From positions 806,001 to 870,000 of the forward strand of contig CAVZOP010000002.1 of assembly GCA_963776935.1 (NCBI GenBank): a stretch of 64,000 nt of DNA. Reading direction: 5' to 3'. A program made the position numbers and the translations under genes. A model generated the notes under the pieces. The model was not told where the DNA came from and did not search any database. It saw only the letters and a list, made by a program, of their open reading frames with translations. This document shows, one piece after another, positions 9,076-16,964 of the stretch. Origin of the DNA: JALOLG01 sp963776935. GTDB lineage: Bacteria; Actinomycetota; Acidimicrobiia; Acidimicrobiales; Ilumatobacteraceae. Each line of letters opens with the position of its first letter. Position 1 is the stretch's first letter.

Positions 9076-9663
9076 ATGACGGTGAGCAAGGGCGCCGAAT
9101 GGGGGGAACGAGTCGCCCGGCCCGATGGGCTCGTCGTTGCGGCGTCAGACGCCGAACTCGCAGCGCTCGTGAGCGGCGGCTCGCCGGCACCGCTCGCAGT
9201 GGCGAGTGGCGACTTGCGGCGCACGCTCGGGGCCGGTTCCCCGGGGCCGACGATGCACCTCGTCGCGCTCGATCTGCTCCACGTCGTCGCCGACGGGGCC
9301 GAGATGTGCGCCGTCGCCCACGTCGTGGCCCGTCGCTCGTGGTGGCGTGGCCGCATCGTCGGGGTGTTCAACGCCGAGCACCTCGGGCGGTGGGATGTGG
9401 CGCCGCGGGGGCATCCCAACGACGGCCTCGCCGACGTGATCGACGTCGACCCGACGATGACGCGGCGCCAGCGGGTACAGGCGTGGCGGCGTCTCGCGTC
9501 GGGCACGCACGTCCCGCACCCGCTGATCGGCGCCTCCCGGACGGCGTCGGTGAGTTGGGAGTTCGAGACGCCGTTGATCCTCCACGTCGACGGCGTTCGG
9601 CGCGGCGCGGTCCGGCATCTGGCAGTGACGGTCGACGCCGACGCCTACCACCTGCACGTCTGA
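9076..9663 (+). CDS. hypothetical protein resembling the C-terminal domain of YegS/diacylglycerol-kinase-like proteins
   Basis: A 195-residue soluble protein without signal peptide. The middle segment FNAEHLGRWDVAPRGHPND followed by GLADVIDVD resembles the C-terminal beta domain of lipid-kinase-like proteins, where an HPNDG-type turn is common. The N-terminal nucleotide-binding half with the GGDGT motif is absent, so no kinase activity can be proposed. It starts 21 bases after the helicase stop and is probably co-transcribed. The family assignment rests on recalled motif similarity only. Confidence 0.5.
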   Translation: MTVSKGAEWGERVARPDGLVVAASDAELAALVSGGSPAPLAVASGDLRRTLGAGSPGPTMHLVALDLLHVVADGAEMCAVAHVVARRSWWRGRIVGVFNAEHLGRWDVAPRGHPNDGLADVIDVDPTMTRRQRVQAWRRLASGTHVPHPLIGASRTASVSWEFETPLILHVDGVRRGAVRHLAVTVDADAYHLHV

Positions 9664-9730
9664 AAACGGCGGATTCTCGGGTTCCGGCCATCCGCTCGGC
9701 GCCAGGGTGCGCCTCCTAGCATGACGCCTC

Positions 9731-11332
9731 GTGGCTGTCTACGTGCCGGAGGACTTCACCACCGAGGAGAGCGACGTCCTTCGGCGTTATTTCACCAACC
9801 TCGACGGGCCGGTGTTCGCCCTCGTGAACCTTCCGGAGGTCGTGAAGGGGGCGTTGTTCGCCCGGTACAGCCGCAGCGCCAAGAGCCTCCGGCGGCTGTT
9901 TCTCGACGAGTTCGTGGGCGATCTCGACGTTGCCGGCGACCAGACGATCGACGCCACGGTCGGTCTCGAACGGGCGGAGGAGCTGTACGAGAAGGTGTTC
10001 TTCGAGTACGGCGACGACTCGGTCGCCCAGTTGGGCGGCGTCCACCTCGCCTGTGAACAGGCCTCGAACGTGCTGACCAAGATCCTCGAGTGGGGCCGGC
10101 TGATGAGCTACCTCGAACAGAGCACGAGGTACATCGCCTACGACTCGCGCCTCGGTGGGCGCTACCGCTACTACCGCGACCCGCACGTGCTGTCGAGCCG
10201 GTTCGGGACGCGCTACGTCGGCGACATGGACCGCATCTTCGACGCCTACAGCTCGTCGGTGGCGGCCGTGACCGAGCACGTGCGCACGACGATCCCGCGC
10301 CACGCCGACGACAGCGAGTTCGTGTACCGCCAAGCGACGCGGGCCAAGGCGCTCGACGCCACCCGCGGCATCCTGCCGGCGGCGTCGATGTCGAACGTCG
10401 GGATCTACGGCACCGGCCAGGCCTTCGAGACGATGTTGTTGCGGATGCGCGCCCATCCGCTCCCGGAGGCCCAGGCCTACGCCGAACTGATGCTGCACGA
10501 GCTGCGCAAGGTCATTCCGAGCTTCCTGCGACGGGTCGATCTGCCCGATCGCGGTGGCCAGTGGAGTGAGTACCTCGGGGCGACGCGAGCCGACACCCGT
10601 GCTGTCGTCGACCGGCTCTTCGGCGGCACACCGGTCGAGCAGGTGCCTGCGGTCACGCTCGTCGACTGGGATCCCGATGCCGAGGACAAGTTGCTCGCCG
10701 CGATCTGCTATTCGCACTCGAACCTGCCCGAGCAGGCGTTGCTCGAGCGGGTGCGGCGGCTCGGCGCCGACGATCGGGTGGCGCTCGTGCGTGCGTATGT
10801 GGGGGAGCGCGAGAACCGCCGTCACAAGCCCGGTCGGGCGTTCGAGCGCGTCGGTTACCGCTTCGACGTGCTGTCCGATTACGGCGCCTTCCGCGATCTC
10901 CAGCGACACCGGCTGCTCACGATCGAGTGGCAGCGACTCACCCCGCACCACGGGTACGTGCGGCCGGATGTGATCGACGAGGCGGGACTCGCCGAGTTGT
11001 TCGACTCGGCGATGACACGTTCGGCCGCGCTGTACGACGCGCTGAGCACGGACTATCCCGAGCAGGCTTCGTACGCCGTGGCGATGGCGTACCGGCTCCG
11101 GTACGTCATGCAGTTCAACGCTCGTGAGGCGATCCACCTCCTCGAGCTGCGATCATCGGCGCAGGGACATCCGGCGTACCGGCGGGTGGCGCTCGAGATG
11201 CATCGTCAGATCGCGGAGGTCGCCGGGCATCACGCGATCGCCGATGCGATGGTCCACATGACCACCGAAGCGCCCGAACTGGAGCGGCTCGAGTCGGAGC
11301 GACGGGCCGAGTCACGTCGCCAGCCGCGCTGA
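9731..11332 (+). CDS. tandem ThyX-like (FAD-dependent thymidylate synthase family) protein
   Basis: A 533-residue protein made of two ThyX-like halves. Canonical ThyX carries RHR-x7-S-x-R. Here the first half has W121-G-R123, seven residues, then S131-T-R133 (it keeps the SxR part), and the second half has R392-H-R394, seven residues, then R-L-T (it keeps the RHR part). A normal ThyX is about 220-250 residues. Other segments (YGDDSVAQLGG, AMAYRLRYVMQFNAREAIHLLELRSS) also fit the fold. The start is the GTG at 9731. Whether it still methylates dUMP is unknown; it could be a flavoprotein with another role. No thyA is in the window. Confidence 0.75.
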   Translation: MAVYVPEDFTTEESDVLRRYFTNLDGPVFALVNLPEVVKGALFARYSRSAKSLRRLFLDEFVGDLDVAGDQTIDATVGLERAEELYEKVFFEYGDDSVAQLGGVHLACEQASNVLTKILEWGRLMSYLEQSTRYIAYDSRLGGRYRYYRDPHVLSSRFGTRYVGDMDRIFDAYSSSVAAVTEHVRTTIPRHADDSEFVYRQATRAKALDATRGILPAASMSNVGIYGTGQAFETMLLRMRAHPLPEAQAYAELMLHELRKVIPSFLRRVDLPDRGGQWSEYLGATRADTRAVVDRLFGGTPVEQVPAVTLVDWDPDAEDKLLAAICYSHSNLPEQALLERVRRLGADDRVALVRAYVGERENRRHKPGRAFERVGYRFDVLSDYGAFRDLQRHRLLTIEWQRLTPHHGYVRPDVIDEAGLAELFDSAMTRSAALYDALSTDYPEQASYAVAMAYRLRYVMQFNAREAIHLLELRSSAQGHPAYRRVALEMHRQIAEVAGHHAIADAMVHMTTEAPELERLESERRAESRRQPR

Positions 11333-11488
11333 CGAGCCTGATCGGGTCGGCTCACTTCTCGTCGTCTCGATGATCGTCTGGTCGCCGACCGGACGGCTGG
11401 ATGTGACGGTTGTCACATGACGGCTTCGTAGTGCCTGGACATGCCGCCTCTATGCTCCGGCGCGGCAACCCCGGGTGAGGACTGGAAA

Positions 11489-12031
11489 ATGGCCGACGAC
11501 GACGAGATTACGGACCCCGCGACCGACGACGTCGACGACGCCGATCCCGATGAGGATGCCGAGGAGTCCGAAGACGTCGAGGTCGAGCCGGACGAGGACG
11601 CCTTCATCGAGGACGACGACGCGCTGTTGGCCCTCGACACCGATGACGACGACGATGTCGTCGTCGACGATGTGGTCGACGAAGAGGACGCCGAGGACGA
11701 CGACGAGGACGACACGGTCGCGGCCCGCAAGAAACGGCGCAAGACTGCAACCACTCCCGAAGAGGAGGAGGACGACGACGACGAGGACCTCGTGTCGCCC
11801 GACGACGTCGAAGCCGACCTCGATCGGATCCTCAAGGACCGGATGGTCACCGTCGAGGAGGACGACGACGAGGACGAGGAGGCCGACGAGCCCGAGGAGC
11901 GGGCCGAGGCCGGCGATCGTCTGCAGCCCAAACGAGCCGACGAGACGCTGTGCGGGAGCTGCTTCCTGCTGGTACGGCCAAACGCACCCGGTTGTCCGGT
12001 CGGGGACGACAACTGCCCGATCTTCAAGTGA
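11489..12031 (+). CDS. highly acidic protein with C-terminal zinc-ribbon-like motif (DUF4193-like)
   Basis: A 180-residue protein dominated by Asp/Glu runs over its first 150 residues, broken by one basic patch (RKKRRK). A conserved-looking segment DVEADLDRILKDRM precedes the C-terminus, where LCGSCFLLV followed by GCPVGDDNCPIFK gives four cysteines in pairs. The segment KRADETLCGSCFLL resembles DUF4193 actinobacterial proteins, which are short and carry PKQADEFTC-type sequences. The start at 11489 is chosen for the GGTGAGG upstream and because residues before it are not of the same character. The stop overlaps the next gene by four bases. Function unknown. Confidence 0.6.
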   Translation: MADDDEITDPATDDVDDADPDEDAEESEDVEVEPDEDAFIEDDDALLALDTDDDDDVVVDDVVDEEDAEDDDEDDTVAARKKRRKTATTPEEEEDDDDEDLVSPDDVEADLDRILKDRMVTVEEDDDEDEEADEPEERAEAGDRLQPKRADETLCGSCFLLVRPNAPGCPVGDDNCPIFK

Positions 12032-12477
12032 TCGACCCCGACGTCCGCACGGCCGAGCCCGCCGACGTCCCACAACTCGTTCACCTCGAGGCCGAGGCAC
12101 GGAGCGCCTTGGTCGACCAGCGGGGTGGAGCGCGCTGGCTCGAGGAGCACCCGCTCATCGGTGAGCGATGGCCCGATCGGCTCGCGTCCGACACCGTGTT
12201 CGTGGCGCCGATCGACGACGTCCTCGTCGGATATGTCGTCGTCGTCGACGAGAGCCCTGAGATCAGCCGAGTCGATCAGGTCTTCGTGCTGCCAGGGGCA
12301 CGCGAGCTCGGCTTCGGCGACGCGATGCTGGCGGCCGGCTTGCAGCACGCCAGGACCCGCGGCGCCGTCGTGTTCGAGGGAGAGGCACTCCCCGGCGATC
12401 GTGACACCAAGAACCTCTACGAGCGGGCCGGGATCACGGCGCGCCTGATCACTGTGTCGACGCGGCTCGTCCGCTGA
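12028..12477 (+). CDS. GNAT-family N-acetyltransferase-like protein
   Basis: A 149-residue protein beginning VIDPDVRTAEPADVPQLVHLE, the usual start of GNAT proteins (R.A...D...l..l). The segment VFVAPIDDVLVGYVVVV matches strand 4, and ISRVDQVFVLPGARELGFGDAM matches the acetyl-CoA loop region, although the Q/RxxGxG/A motif is weak (ARELGFG). The end (NLYERAGITARLI) is typical of the C-terminal GNAT helix and strand. The GTG start overlaps the preceding acidic-protein stop (GTGA), so the two genes are translationally coupled and the acidic protein could be a partner or substrate. Substrate unknown. Confidence 0.7.
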   Translation: MIDPDVRTAEPADVPQLVHLEAEARSALVDQRGGARWLEEHPLIGERWPDRLASDTVFVAPIDDVLVGYVVVVDESPEISRVDQVFVLPGARELGFGDAMLAAGLQHARTRGAVVFEGEALPGDRDTKNLYERAGITARLITVSTRLVR

Positions 12478-12496
12478 CCGTGGCCGGCGTCAGCGG
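12471..12496. terminator. short inverted repeat between convergent genes
   Basis: Arms CCGCTGAC (12471-12478) and GTCAGCGG (12489-12496) with a 10-base spacer lie across the stop codons of the GNAT gene and the enoyl-CoA hydratase gene. A weak shared terminator is plausible; the stem is short and there is no T-run. Confidence 0.35.
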
Positions 12497-13275
12497 CCGG
12501 TCCACTTGGGCGGGCGCTTCTCGATGAACGCCGTCAGCCCTTCGTGGGTGTCCTCGGATGCCACGACGACCGCGAACTCCTCGTTCGTCATCCGCTTGAG
12601 CGCCTCGTCGTCGGCGTACGCCGACGCCAGTACCACCTTGCGACTCGCCCACACCGCGAGCGGGGCGTTGGCAATGATCTGGTCGGCCAGCCGGAAGGCC
12701 TCGTCGACCGCTTCGCCGGGCGCGACGAGCCGCGACACCAGCCCGAGCTCGTATGCACGCTGGGCGGGGATCGGCTCACCAGTGAGGATCGCTTCCATCG
12801 CCGCCGCCTGACCGATGGCGCGAGGCAGGCGGAACAGTCCGCCGGCACCCGCGATCAGGTTGCGCTTGACCTCGGCCAGGCCGAATGCCGAGCGCGTCGT
12901 CGCCACGACGAGGTCGGAGGCGAGCACGATCTCGCATCCGCCGGCGGTCGCCAGCCCGTCGACGGCGACGATCACCGGCTTGCGACGCTCGCGGTAGACG
13001 AACCCGGCGAACCCACCCCGTCGAGTTCCGAGCGAGTCGCCCTGCCCGGCGTTGATTGCCTTCAGATCGGCGCCGGCGGAGAACACCGGTCGCTCCTGGC
13101 CCTCGGTGTTGGCGCGCAGGATCCCGACCCAGACCGACTCGTCGTCCTCCATCTGATCGATCGCCGCCTCCATCGCCGTGGCGACGTCGCCGTTGACGGC
13201 GTTACGCGCCTCCGGCCGGTTCAGCGTGATCAGCGCGACGCGCCCACGCACCTCATAGGTGACGATGTCTGACAT
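12490..13275 (-). CDS. enoyl-CoA hydratase/isomerase family protein (crotonase fold)
   Basis: A 261-residue crotonase-family enzyme. The N-terminus (MSDIVTYEVRGRVALITLNRPEARNAV) is typical, FSAGADLKAI supplies the first oxyanion-hole region, and VDGLATAGGCEIVLASDLVVA the second. The start is the ATG at 13275; the frame runs further upstream but without family resemblance. Members hydrate 2-enoyl-CoA or perform related thioester chemistry, so the exact substrate cannot be read from the sequence. The usual catalytic Glu position after LASDL cannot be fixed by eye. The gene is next to a co-oriented hypothetical gene but 49 bases away from it. Confidence 0.88.
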   Translation of the reverse strand: MSDIVTYEVRGRVALITLNRPEARNAVNGDVATAMEAAIDQMEDDESVWVGILRANTEGQERPVFSAGADLKAINAGQGDSLGTRRGGFAGFVYRERRKPVIVAVDGLATAGGCEIVLASDLVVATTRSAFGLAEVKRNLIAGAGGLFRLPRAIGQAAAMEAILTGEPIPAQRAYELGLVSRLVAPGEAVDEAFRLADQIIANAPLAVWASRKVVLASAYADDEALKRMTNEEFAVVVASEDTHEGLTAFIEKRPPKWTGR

Positions 13276-13324
13276 GCGACGCCGATGGTAGGTGTGCGCC
13301 CGCAGACGGGGCGAACCCGCGCCG

Positions 13325-15076
13325 TCAGACCGGTGGCACGTCGCCGACCGCCGGGTCGGCCTGGACCGTCTCGTGCTCGTCGACGTGATCGGGTTCGGCA
13401 GTGGATTCGTCAGCGCTCGGATCGCCTTGGTCACCTTGTTCAGCCTCCGGCGCAGAAGACAGTGACGGAGGCGTGGTTTCGGGTTCGGGCGGGGGCGTGA
13501 TCACTGGTTCGTCCGTGACCGGATCGGCTTGGTCACCCTGTTCAGCCTCCGGCGCGGAAGACGGTGACGAAGGAGATTCGTCGACAGGGGTGGGTGTTTC
13601 GTCCGCTGCGGATTCCGGTGCGGGTGTCTCGTCGGCGGCGGGTTCCGGTGTTGGGGTCGTCTCGGGCGGGGCTGACTTCTCGTTGGTCTTGGCTGGCTTC
13701 TTGGGCGCCGCGCCGGACTTGCGGGGTTGACCGGAGGCGGGCGAGTCGGGCTTGCGGGGTGGTTTGGCCGACTTGGGGCGGGCGGTCGGGCGCAGCGGCT
13801 TGGGCATCGATGCGTTCGGTGCCGGCTCGATGCCGAACATCGCCGCCACCTGTGGCAGCGCCGGCGCCAGGCGGGTGACCGTCTGGCGCAACTCGTCGGC
13901 GACGGTGGTGGGTGGCCCGCTGGGCGCGACGTGGGTTCGGATCGGTGAGAAGGCGGCAGCCTCGAGCACCGCGCACCACCGCTCGGCGCCGTCGTTCGGG
14001 GTGAGTGACGCGTTGGCGCCATCCGTCAGCCGCTGGGACAGCTCGGTCGGGAACGGCACGCCCGCCTTCGGCGGTTGCGACGACAGCCGCAGCGCCCGGA
14101 TCACACGTCCGACGCGCAGCGCGGCGTCGATGTCGCCGAACCACAGCTGCAACTCCTGCTCCTGCTTGGTGGCGAGGGCAGCCTTGAGCTCACCGGCGAG
14201 CTGTCGCGTCGTCTCGTCGCGGGCGACCATCGGATCGTCGGACGAGGCCACCACGCTCCGGAGGTCACGCAGATCGAGGTGCTCGATCTGACTGCTCGCC
14301 GCCTCGGCACGGTCGAGCCACTCGGCGACGCGCAACCGCGGGAGCAGCTCCTCGGCCATCTTGAGCACGCTGCCTTCCGGCATCGGCGCCTTGCCCTCGG
14401 CGGTGAGCTTCTGGTTGTCGTCGCGCAGACGCTGACGCACTGCGGCCAGGCCCTGTAGGGCGAGCTCGGCGATCGGCCGCTGCTCCTCGGGGAGGGCGTC
14501 GAGCACGGCGGTCCGGTTCGCCTTGCCGGGACGCAGCCGCTTGGGCTTGGGGCGCTGTGGAAGCTCTGGTGGGGGAGTGAAGTGGGGACGCGAGCGATCC
14601 GGACGCGACTCGCGATGTTCGCCACGATCGGGCCGATCCGTGCGCTCACCACCGCGCTGGCTGCGCTCGGGACGGCGGTCGGCGCGCGGGCCGCGGTCGG
14701 CGCGGTCGGGCCGCTTGGGCCGTTCGTCGCCATCGCGTCGTGGTCGCTCGGATCGCTTGCCGTCCCGGCGGTCTCTGCTGTCGGACCGGTCGCGCTCGGC
14801 GCGCTGTTGGATGACCGGCTCGAACGGTTGCTCGCTCGGCAACAGCTCGAGCACTGCGTCCTTGTCGACCTTCTGGCGGCCGTGGACGACCGACAGCACC
14901 GTGATGCCGTCGATCTCCTGCTCGACTTCGACCTTGAACTCGTCACCGACCTTCGGCTGGCCGGGCAGGATCGACGAGTCGACGATGCCCCGCGGCTCAC
15001 GAGCGCCCGAGGCGCGCCACGTCCAGCTGCCGTCGGGACGCGAACTCGTGAGCTCGATGTCGATCCTGCGGGGCAT
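13325..15076 (-). CDS. hypothetical protein with Arg-rich low-complexity region
   Basis: About 583 residues. The N-terminal 70 residues (MPRRIDIELTSSRPDGSWTW to VLSVVHGRQKV) look like a small beta domain. Then comes a long RD/RP/RG-rich stretch of roughly 100 residues, a helical region (NRTAVLDALPEEQRPIAEL and onward, about 200-420), and a Pro/Glu/Ala-rich tail with a repeated SSAPEAEQGDQ unit. The architecture is that of a nucleic-acid-binding protein with a disordered tail, but no named domain is recognised. The start may be the ATG at 15076 or an ATG 24 bases upstream; neither has a clear ribosome binding site. It diverges from the hexapeptide protein gene. Confidence 0.6.
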   Translation of the reverse strand: MPRRIDIELTSSRPDGSWTWRASGAREPRGIVDSSILPGQPKVGDEFKVEVEQEIDGITVLSVVHGRQKVDKDAVLELLPSEQPFEPVIQQRAERDRSDSRDRRDGKRSERPRRDGDERPKRPDRADRGPRADRRPERSQRGGERTDRPDRGEHRESRPDRSRPHFTPPPELPQRPKPKRLRPGKANRTAVLDALPEEQRPIAELALQGLAAVRQRLRDDNQKLTAEGKAPMPEGSVLKMAEELLPRLRVAEWLDRAEAASSQIEHLDLRDLRSVVASSDDPMVARDETTRQLAGELKAALATKQEQELQLWFGDIDAALRVGRVIRALRLSSQPPKAGVPFPTELSQRLTDGANASLTPNDGAERWCAVLEAAAFSPIRTHVAPSGPPTTVADELRQTVTRLAPALPQVAAMFGIEPAPNASMPKPLRPTARPKSAKPPRKPDSPASGQPRKSGAAPKKPAKTNEKSAPPETTPTPEPAADETPAPESAADETPTPVDESPSSPSSAPEAEQGDQADPVTDEPVITPPPEPETTPPSLSSAPEAEQGDQGDPSADESTAEPDHVDEHETVQADPAVGDVPPV

Positions 15077-15155
15077 GGAGATCAACGGTACCCCCTGCAT
15101 TCGGGGGTTGGGTTCATCCGTATTGGCGGCCATCCCGCTCCAGTACGTTCGTCAG

Positions 15156-15674
15156 GTGCCGATCTACGCCCTTGACGACCAGATCCCGTCGATCCACCCC
15201 GACGCCTACGTGCACCCCGACGCAGTCGTGATCGGCTCGGTGACGATCGGGGCCGGGAGCTCGGTCTGGCCCGGCGCCGTGCTCCGCGGCGACGACGGGT
15301 ACATCGTCGTGGGCCAACGGACCAGCATCCAGGACAACAGCGTGCTGCACGTGACGGCCGAGCACCCGACGATCGTCGGCGACGATTGCGTGATCGGTCA
15401 CATCGCGCACCTCGAGGGGTGCACCATCGAGAACGGGGCGATGGTCGCCAACGGGGCGATCGTCCTGCACCGGTCGGTCGTCCGCAGCGGGGCGATCGTC
15501 GCGGCCAACGCCGTCGTCCTCTACGACGTCGACGTGCCGAGCGGGGCGATCGCGGTCGGCGCCCCGGCAACCATCAAGCCCGGTCGGGCGCGGCCCGACG
15601 ACATCAGCAGCGGATCGGAGAGCTACGTGGCGCGGGCGGTCAGGTACCGGGGCGCACTGCGCCGCATCGACTGA
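15156..15674 (+). CDS. gamma-carbonic-anhydrase-like hexapeptide (left-handed beta-helix) protein
   Basis: A 172-residue trimeric LbH-type protein with hexapeptide turns (VVIGSVTIGAGSSVWPGAVLRGD). The segments QDNSVLHVTAEHPTIVGDD and IGHIAHLEGCTI align with gamma carbonic anhydrases. In the reference pattern VGHxxxLHGC the third zinc histidine precedes GC; here that place is Glu (IGHIAHLEGC) and a His lies two residues earlier. Two histidines (LH and GH) remain. Carbonic anhydrase activity is therefore doubtful. The GTG at 15156 is the chosen start because it gives the common VPIYALDDQIPSIHPDAYV N-terminus. Confidence 0.8.
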   Translation: MPIYALDDQIPSIHPDAYVHPDAVVIGSVTIGAGSSVWPGAVLRGDDGYIVVGQRTSIQDNSVLHVTAEHPTIVGDDCVIGHIAHLEGCTIENGAMVANGAIVLHRSVVRSGAIVAANAVVLYDVDVPSGAIAVGAPATIKPGRARPDDISSGSESYVARAVRYRGALRRID

Positions 15675-15698
15675 CACCGGCCCGTGAGGGAAGGGTGG

Positions 15699-16562
15699 TC
15701 AGCGGCGTTCGGCGAGGGCGGCGACGATGGCCGCCGCGCGCGGCAGCGACGGGACGGCTCCCGCGACGGTCGTGGCGAGTGCCCCGGCGGCGGCGGCCCA
15801 GGTGAGCGCCACGTCGATCGGATCACCCACCGCGAGACGGGCGCAGAACGCGCCGCAGAACGCATCGCCGGCACCCGTGGTGTCGACGGGTTCGACCGGC
15901 AGGGGAGGGATGGCCGTCGAGCCCGTCGCCGAGTACCACCTGGCACCGTCGCGGCCGAGTGTCACGACCACCGCCCCCGGTCCGCGTTCGAGGAGGTGCT
16001 CGGCACCGCCGAGCAACCCAACCTCGTGCTCGTTCGGCACGATGACGTCGGTCAGGACCAGCAGCTCGTCGGGGAGCTCGGCGGCCGGCGCCGGGTTGAG
16101 CACGGTGGTCGATCCCGCCGCCCGTCCGAGCCGGAACGCGTCGATGACGGCGTCGAGCGGGATCTCGAGTTGGGCGAGCACGACGTGGGCCGCTGGCATC
16201 GAGTCGACCACGACCGTCGCGTTGGCGCCGGGGACGACGACGATCGAGTTCTCGCCATCGTCACCGACGGTGATCAGCGCCCGCCCCGTCGAAACGTCGT
16301 CGACGACGCCGACCCGGGTGTGGTCGATGCCGTCGACCTCGAGCACCGTGCGAAGGAGCGCCGCCGCGGCGTCACTGCCGAGCGCTCCGAGGAAGGCGGT
16401 GTTGGCGCCGCAGCGGGCGGCGGCGACCGCCTGGTTGAGCCCCTTGCCCCCTGGGTGTTCGGCGTACGAGTGGCCGAGCACGGTCTCGCCCGGCGCCGGT
16501 GCGCGAGCCGCCGTGGCGACGAGATCGAGGTTGGCGCTGCCGACAACGCAGACGTCGAACAT
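15699..16562 (-). CDS. rbsK: ribokinase (PfkB family)
   Basis: A 287-residue PfkB-family sugar kinase. Signature 1 is near residue 40 (HPGGKGLNQAVAAARCGA), and signature 2, with the anion hole and catalytic Asp, is VDTTGAGDAFCGAFCARL near residue 235. The N-terminal VVGSANLDLV and the GGKGxNQA spacing favour ribokinase over fructokinase. It would phosphorylate D-ribose (or deoxyribose) at O5. No ribose transporter is adjacent; the nearest sugar importer is the xylF-type system at 60-64 kb. The gene ends 25 bases from the convergent hexapeptide gene. Confidence 0.85.
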   Translation of the reverse strand: MFDVCVVGSANLDLVATAARAPAPGETVLGHSYAEHPGGKGLNQAVAAARCGANTAFLGALGSDAAAALLRTVLEVDGIDHTRVGVVDDVSTGRALITVGDDGENSIVVVPGANATVVVDSMPAAHVVLAQLEIPLDAVIDAFRLGRAAGSTTVLNPAPAAELPDELLVLTDVIVPNEHEVGLLGGAEHLLERGPGAVVVTLGRDGARWYSATGSTAIPPLPVEPVDTTGAGDAFCGAFCARLAVGDPIDVALTWAAAAGALATTVAGAVPSLPRAAAIVAALAERR

Positions 16563-16583
16563 CGGCGCCGTGGGGCGGTGGGA

Positions 16584-16889
16584 TCAGCCGGCGGAGCGGG
16601 CGCGCACGCCGATCGGGGCGATCAGGCGGTAGCCGGCGGCATGGCGTTCGTCCTCGCTCTCGCCGCCCCAGAACCCGTATTCGTGCTGTGACCGTGCAAA
16701 ATCGCGGCACGTCGCGTTGACCGCGCACCCGCGACACACCTGGCGGGCCGTCGCCTCACGGCGCTCACGAGCCTGCGGACGCTCGGCCGGGGACGGGAAG
16801 AACAGATGGGTGAGACCCTTACACGCAGCTTCGCGCATCCAATCGTCGTCAGTCTGCTGACGTGTGCTGACGATCTCGACTGCAACCAT
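16584..16889 (-). CDS. WhiB-family iron-sulfur transcription factor
   Basis: A 101-residue WhiB-like protein. Four cysteines are arranged as expected for a 4Fe-4S cluster: one in REAACKG, then CRGCAVNATC giving the CxxCxxxxxC pattern. The G[V/I]WGG turn is present as GFWGGESEDER, followed by a basic C-terminus for DNA contact. These proteins are confined to actinobacteria and their phages and bind the housekeeping sigma factor. Which WhiB subclass it belongs to cannot be told from one sequence. It lies 21 bases upstream of rbsK on the same strand, so the two may be co-transcribed. Confidence 0.95.
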   Translation of the reverse strand: MVAVEIVSTRQQTDDDWMREAACKGLTHLFFPSPAERPQARERREATARQVCRGCAVNATCRDFARSQHEYGFWGGESEDERHAAGYRLIAPIGVRARSAG

Positions 16890-16964
16890 CGAAAGCCCCC
16901 TGCTGACCCAGTACTTGACCCCAATACCCCCGCTCCGCAGACTAAACGGTCGACAATTCTGTGG

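Noticed and set aside
6611..9190. Long minus-strand open frame of 859 codons opposite the helicase gene
   Set aside because: It mirrors the conserved helicase on the other strand, has a composition typical of antisense frames in GC-rich coding DNA, and shows no domain.
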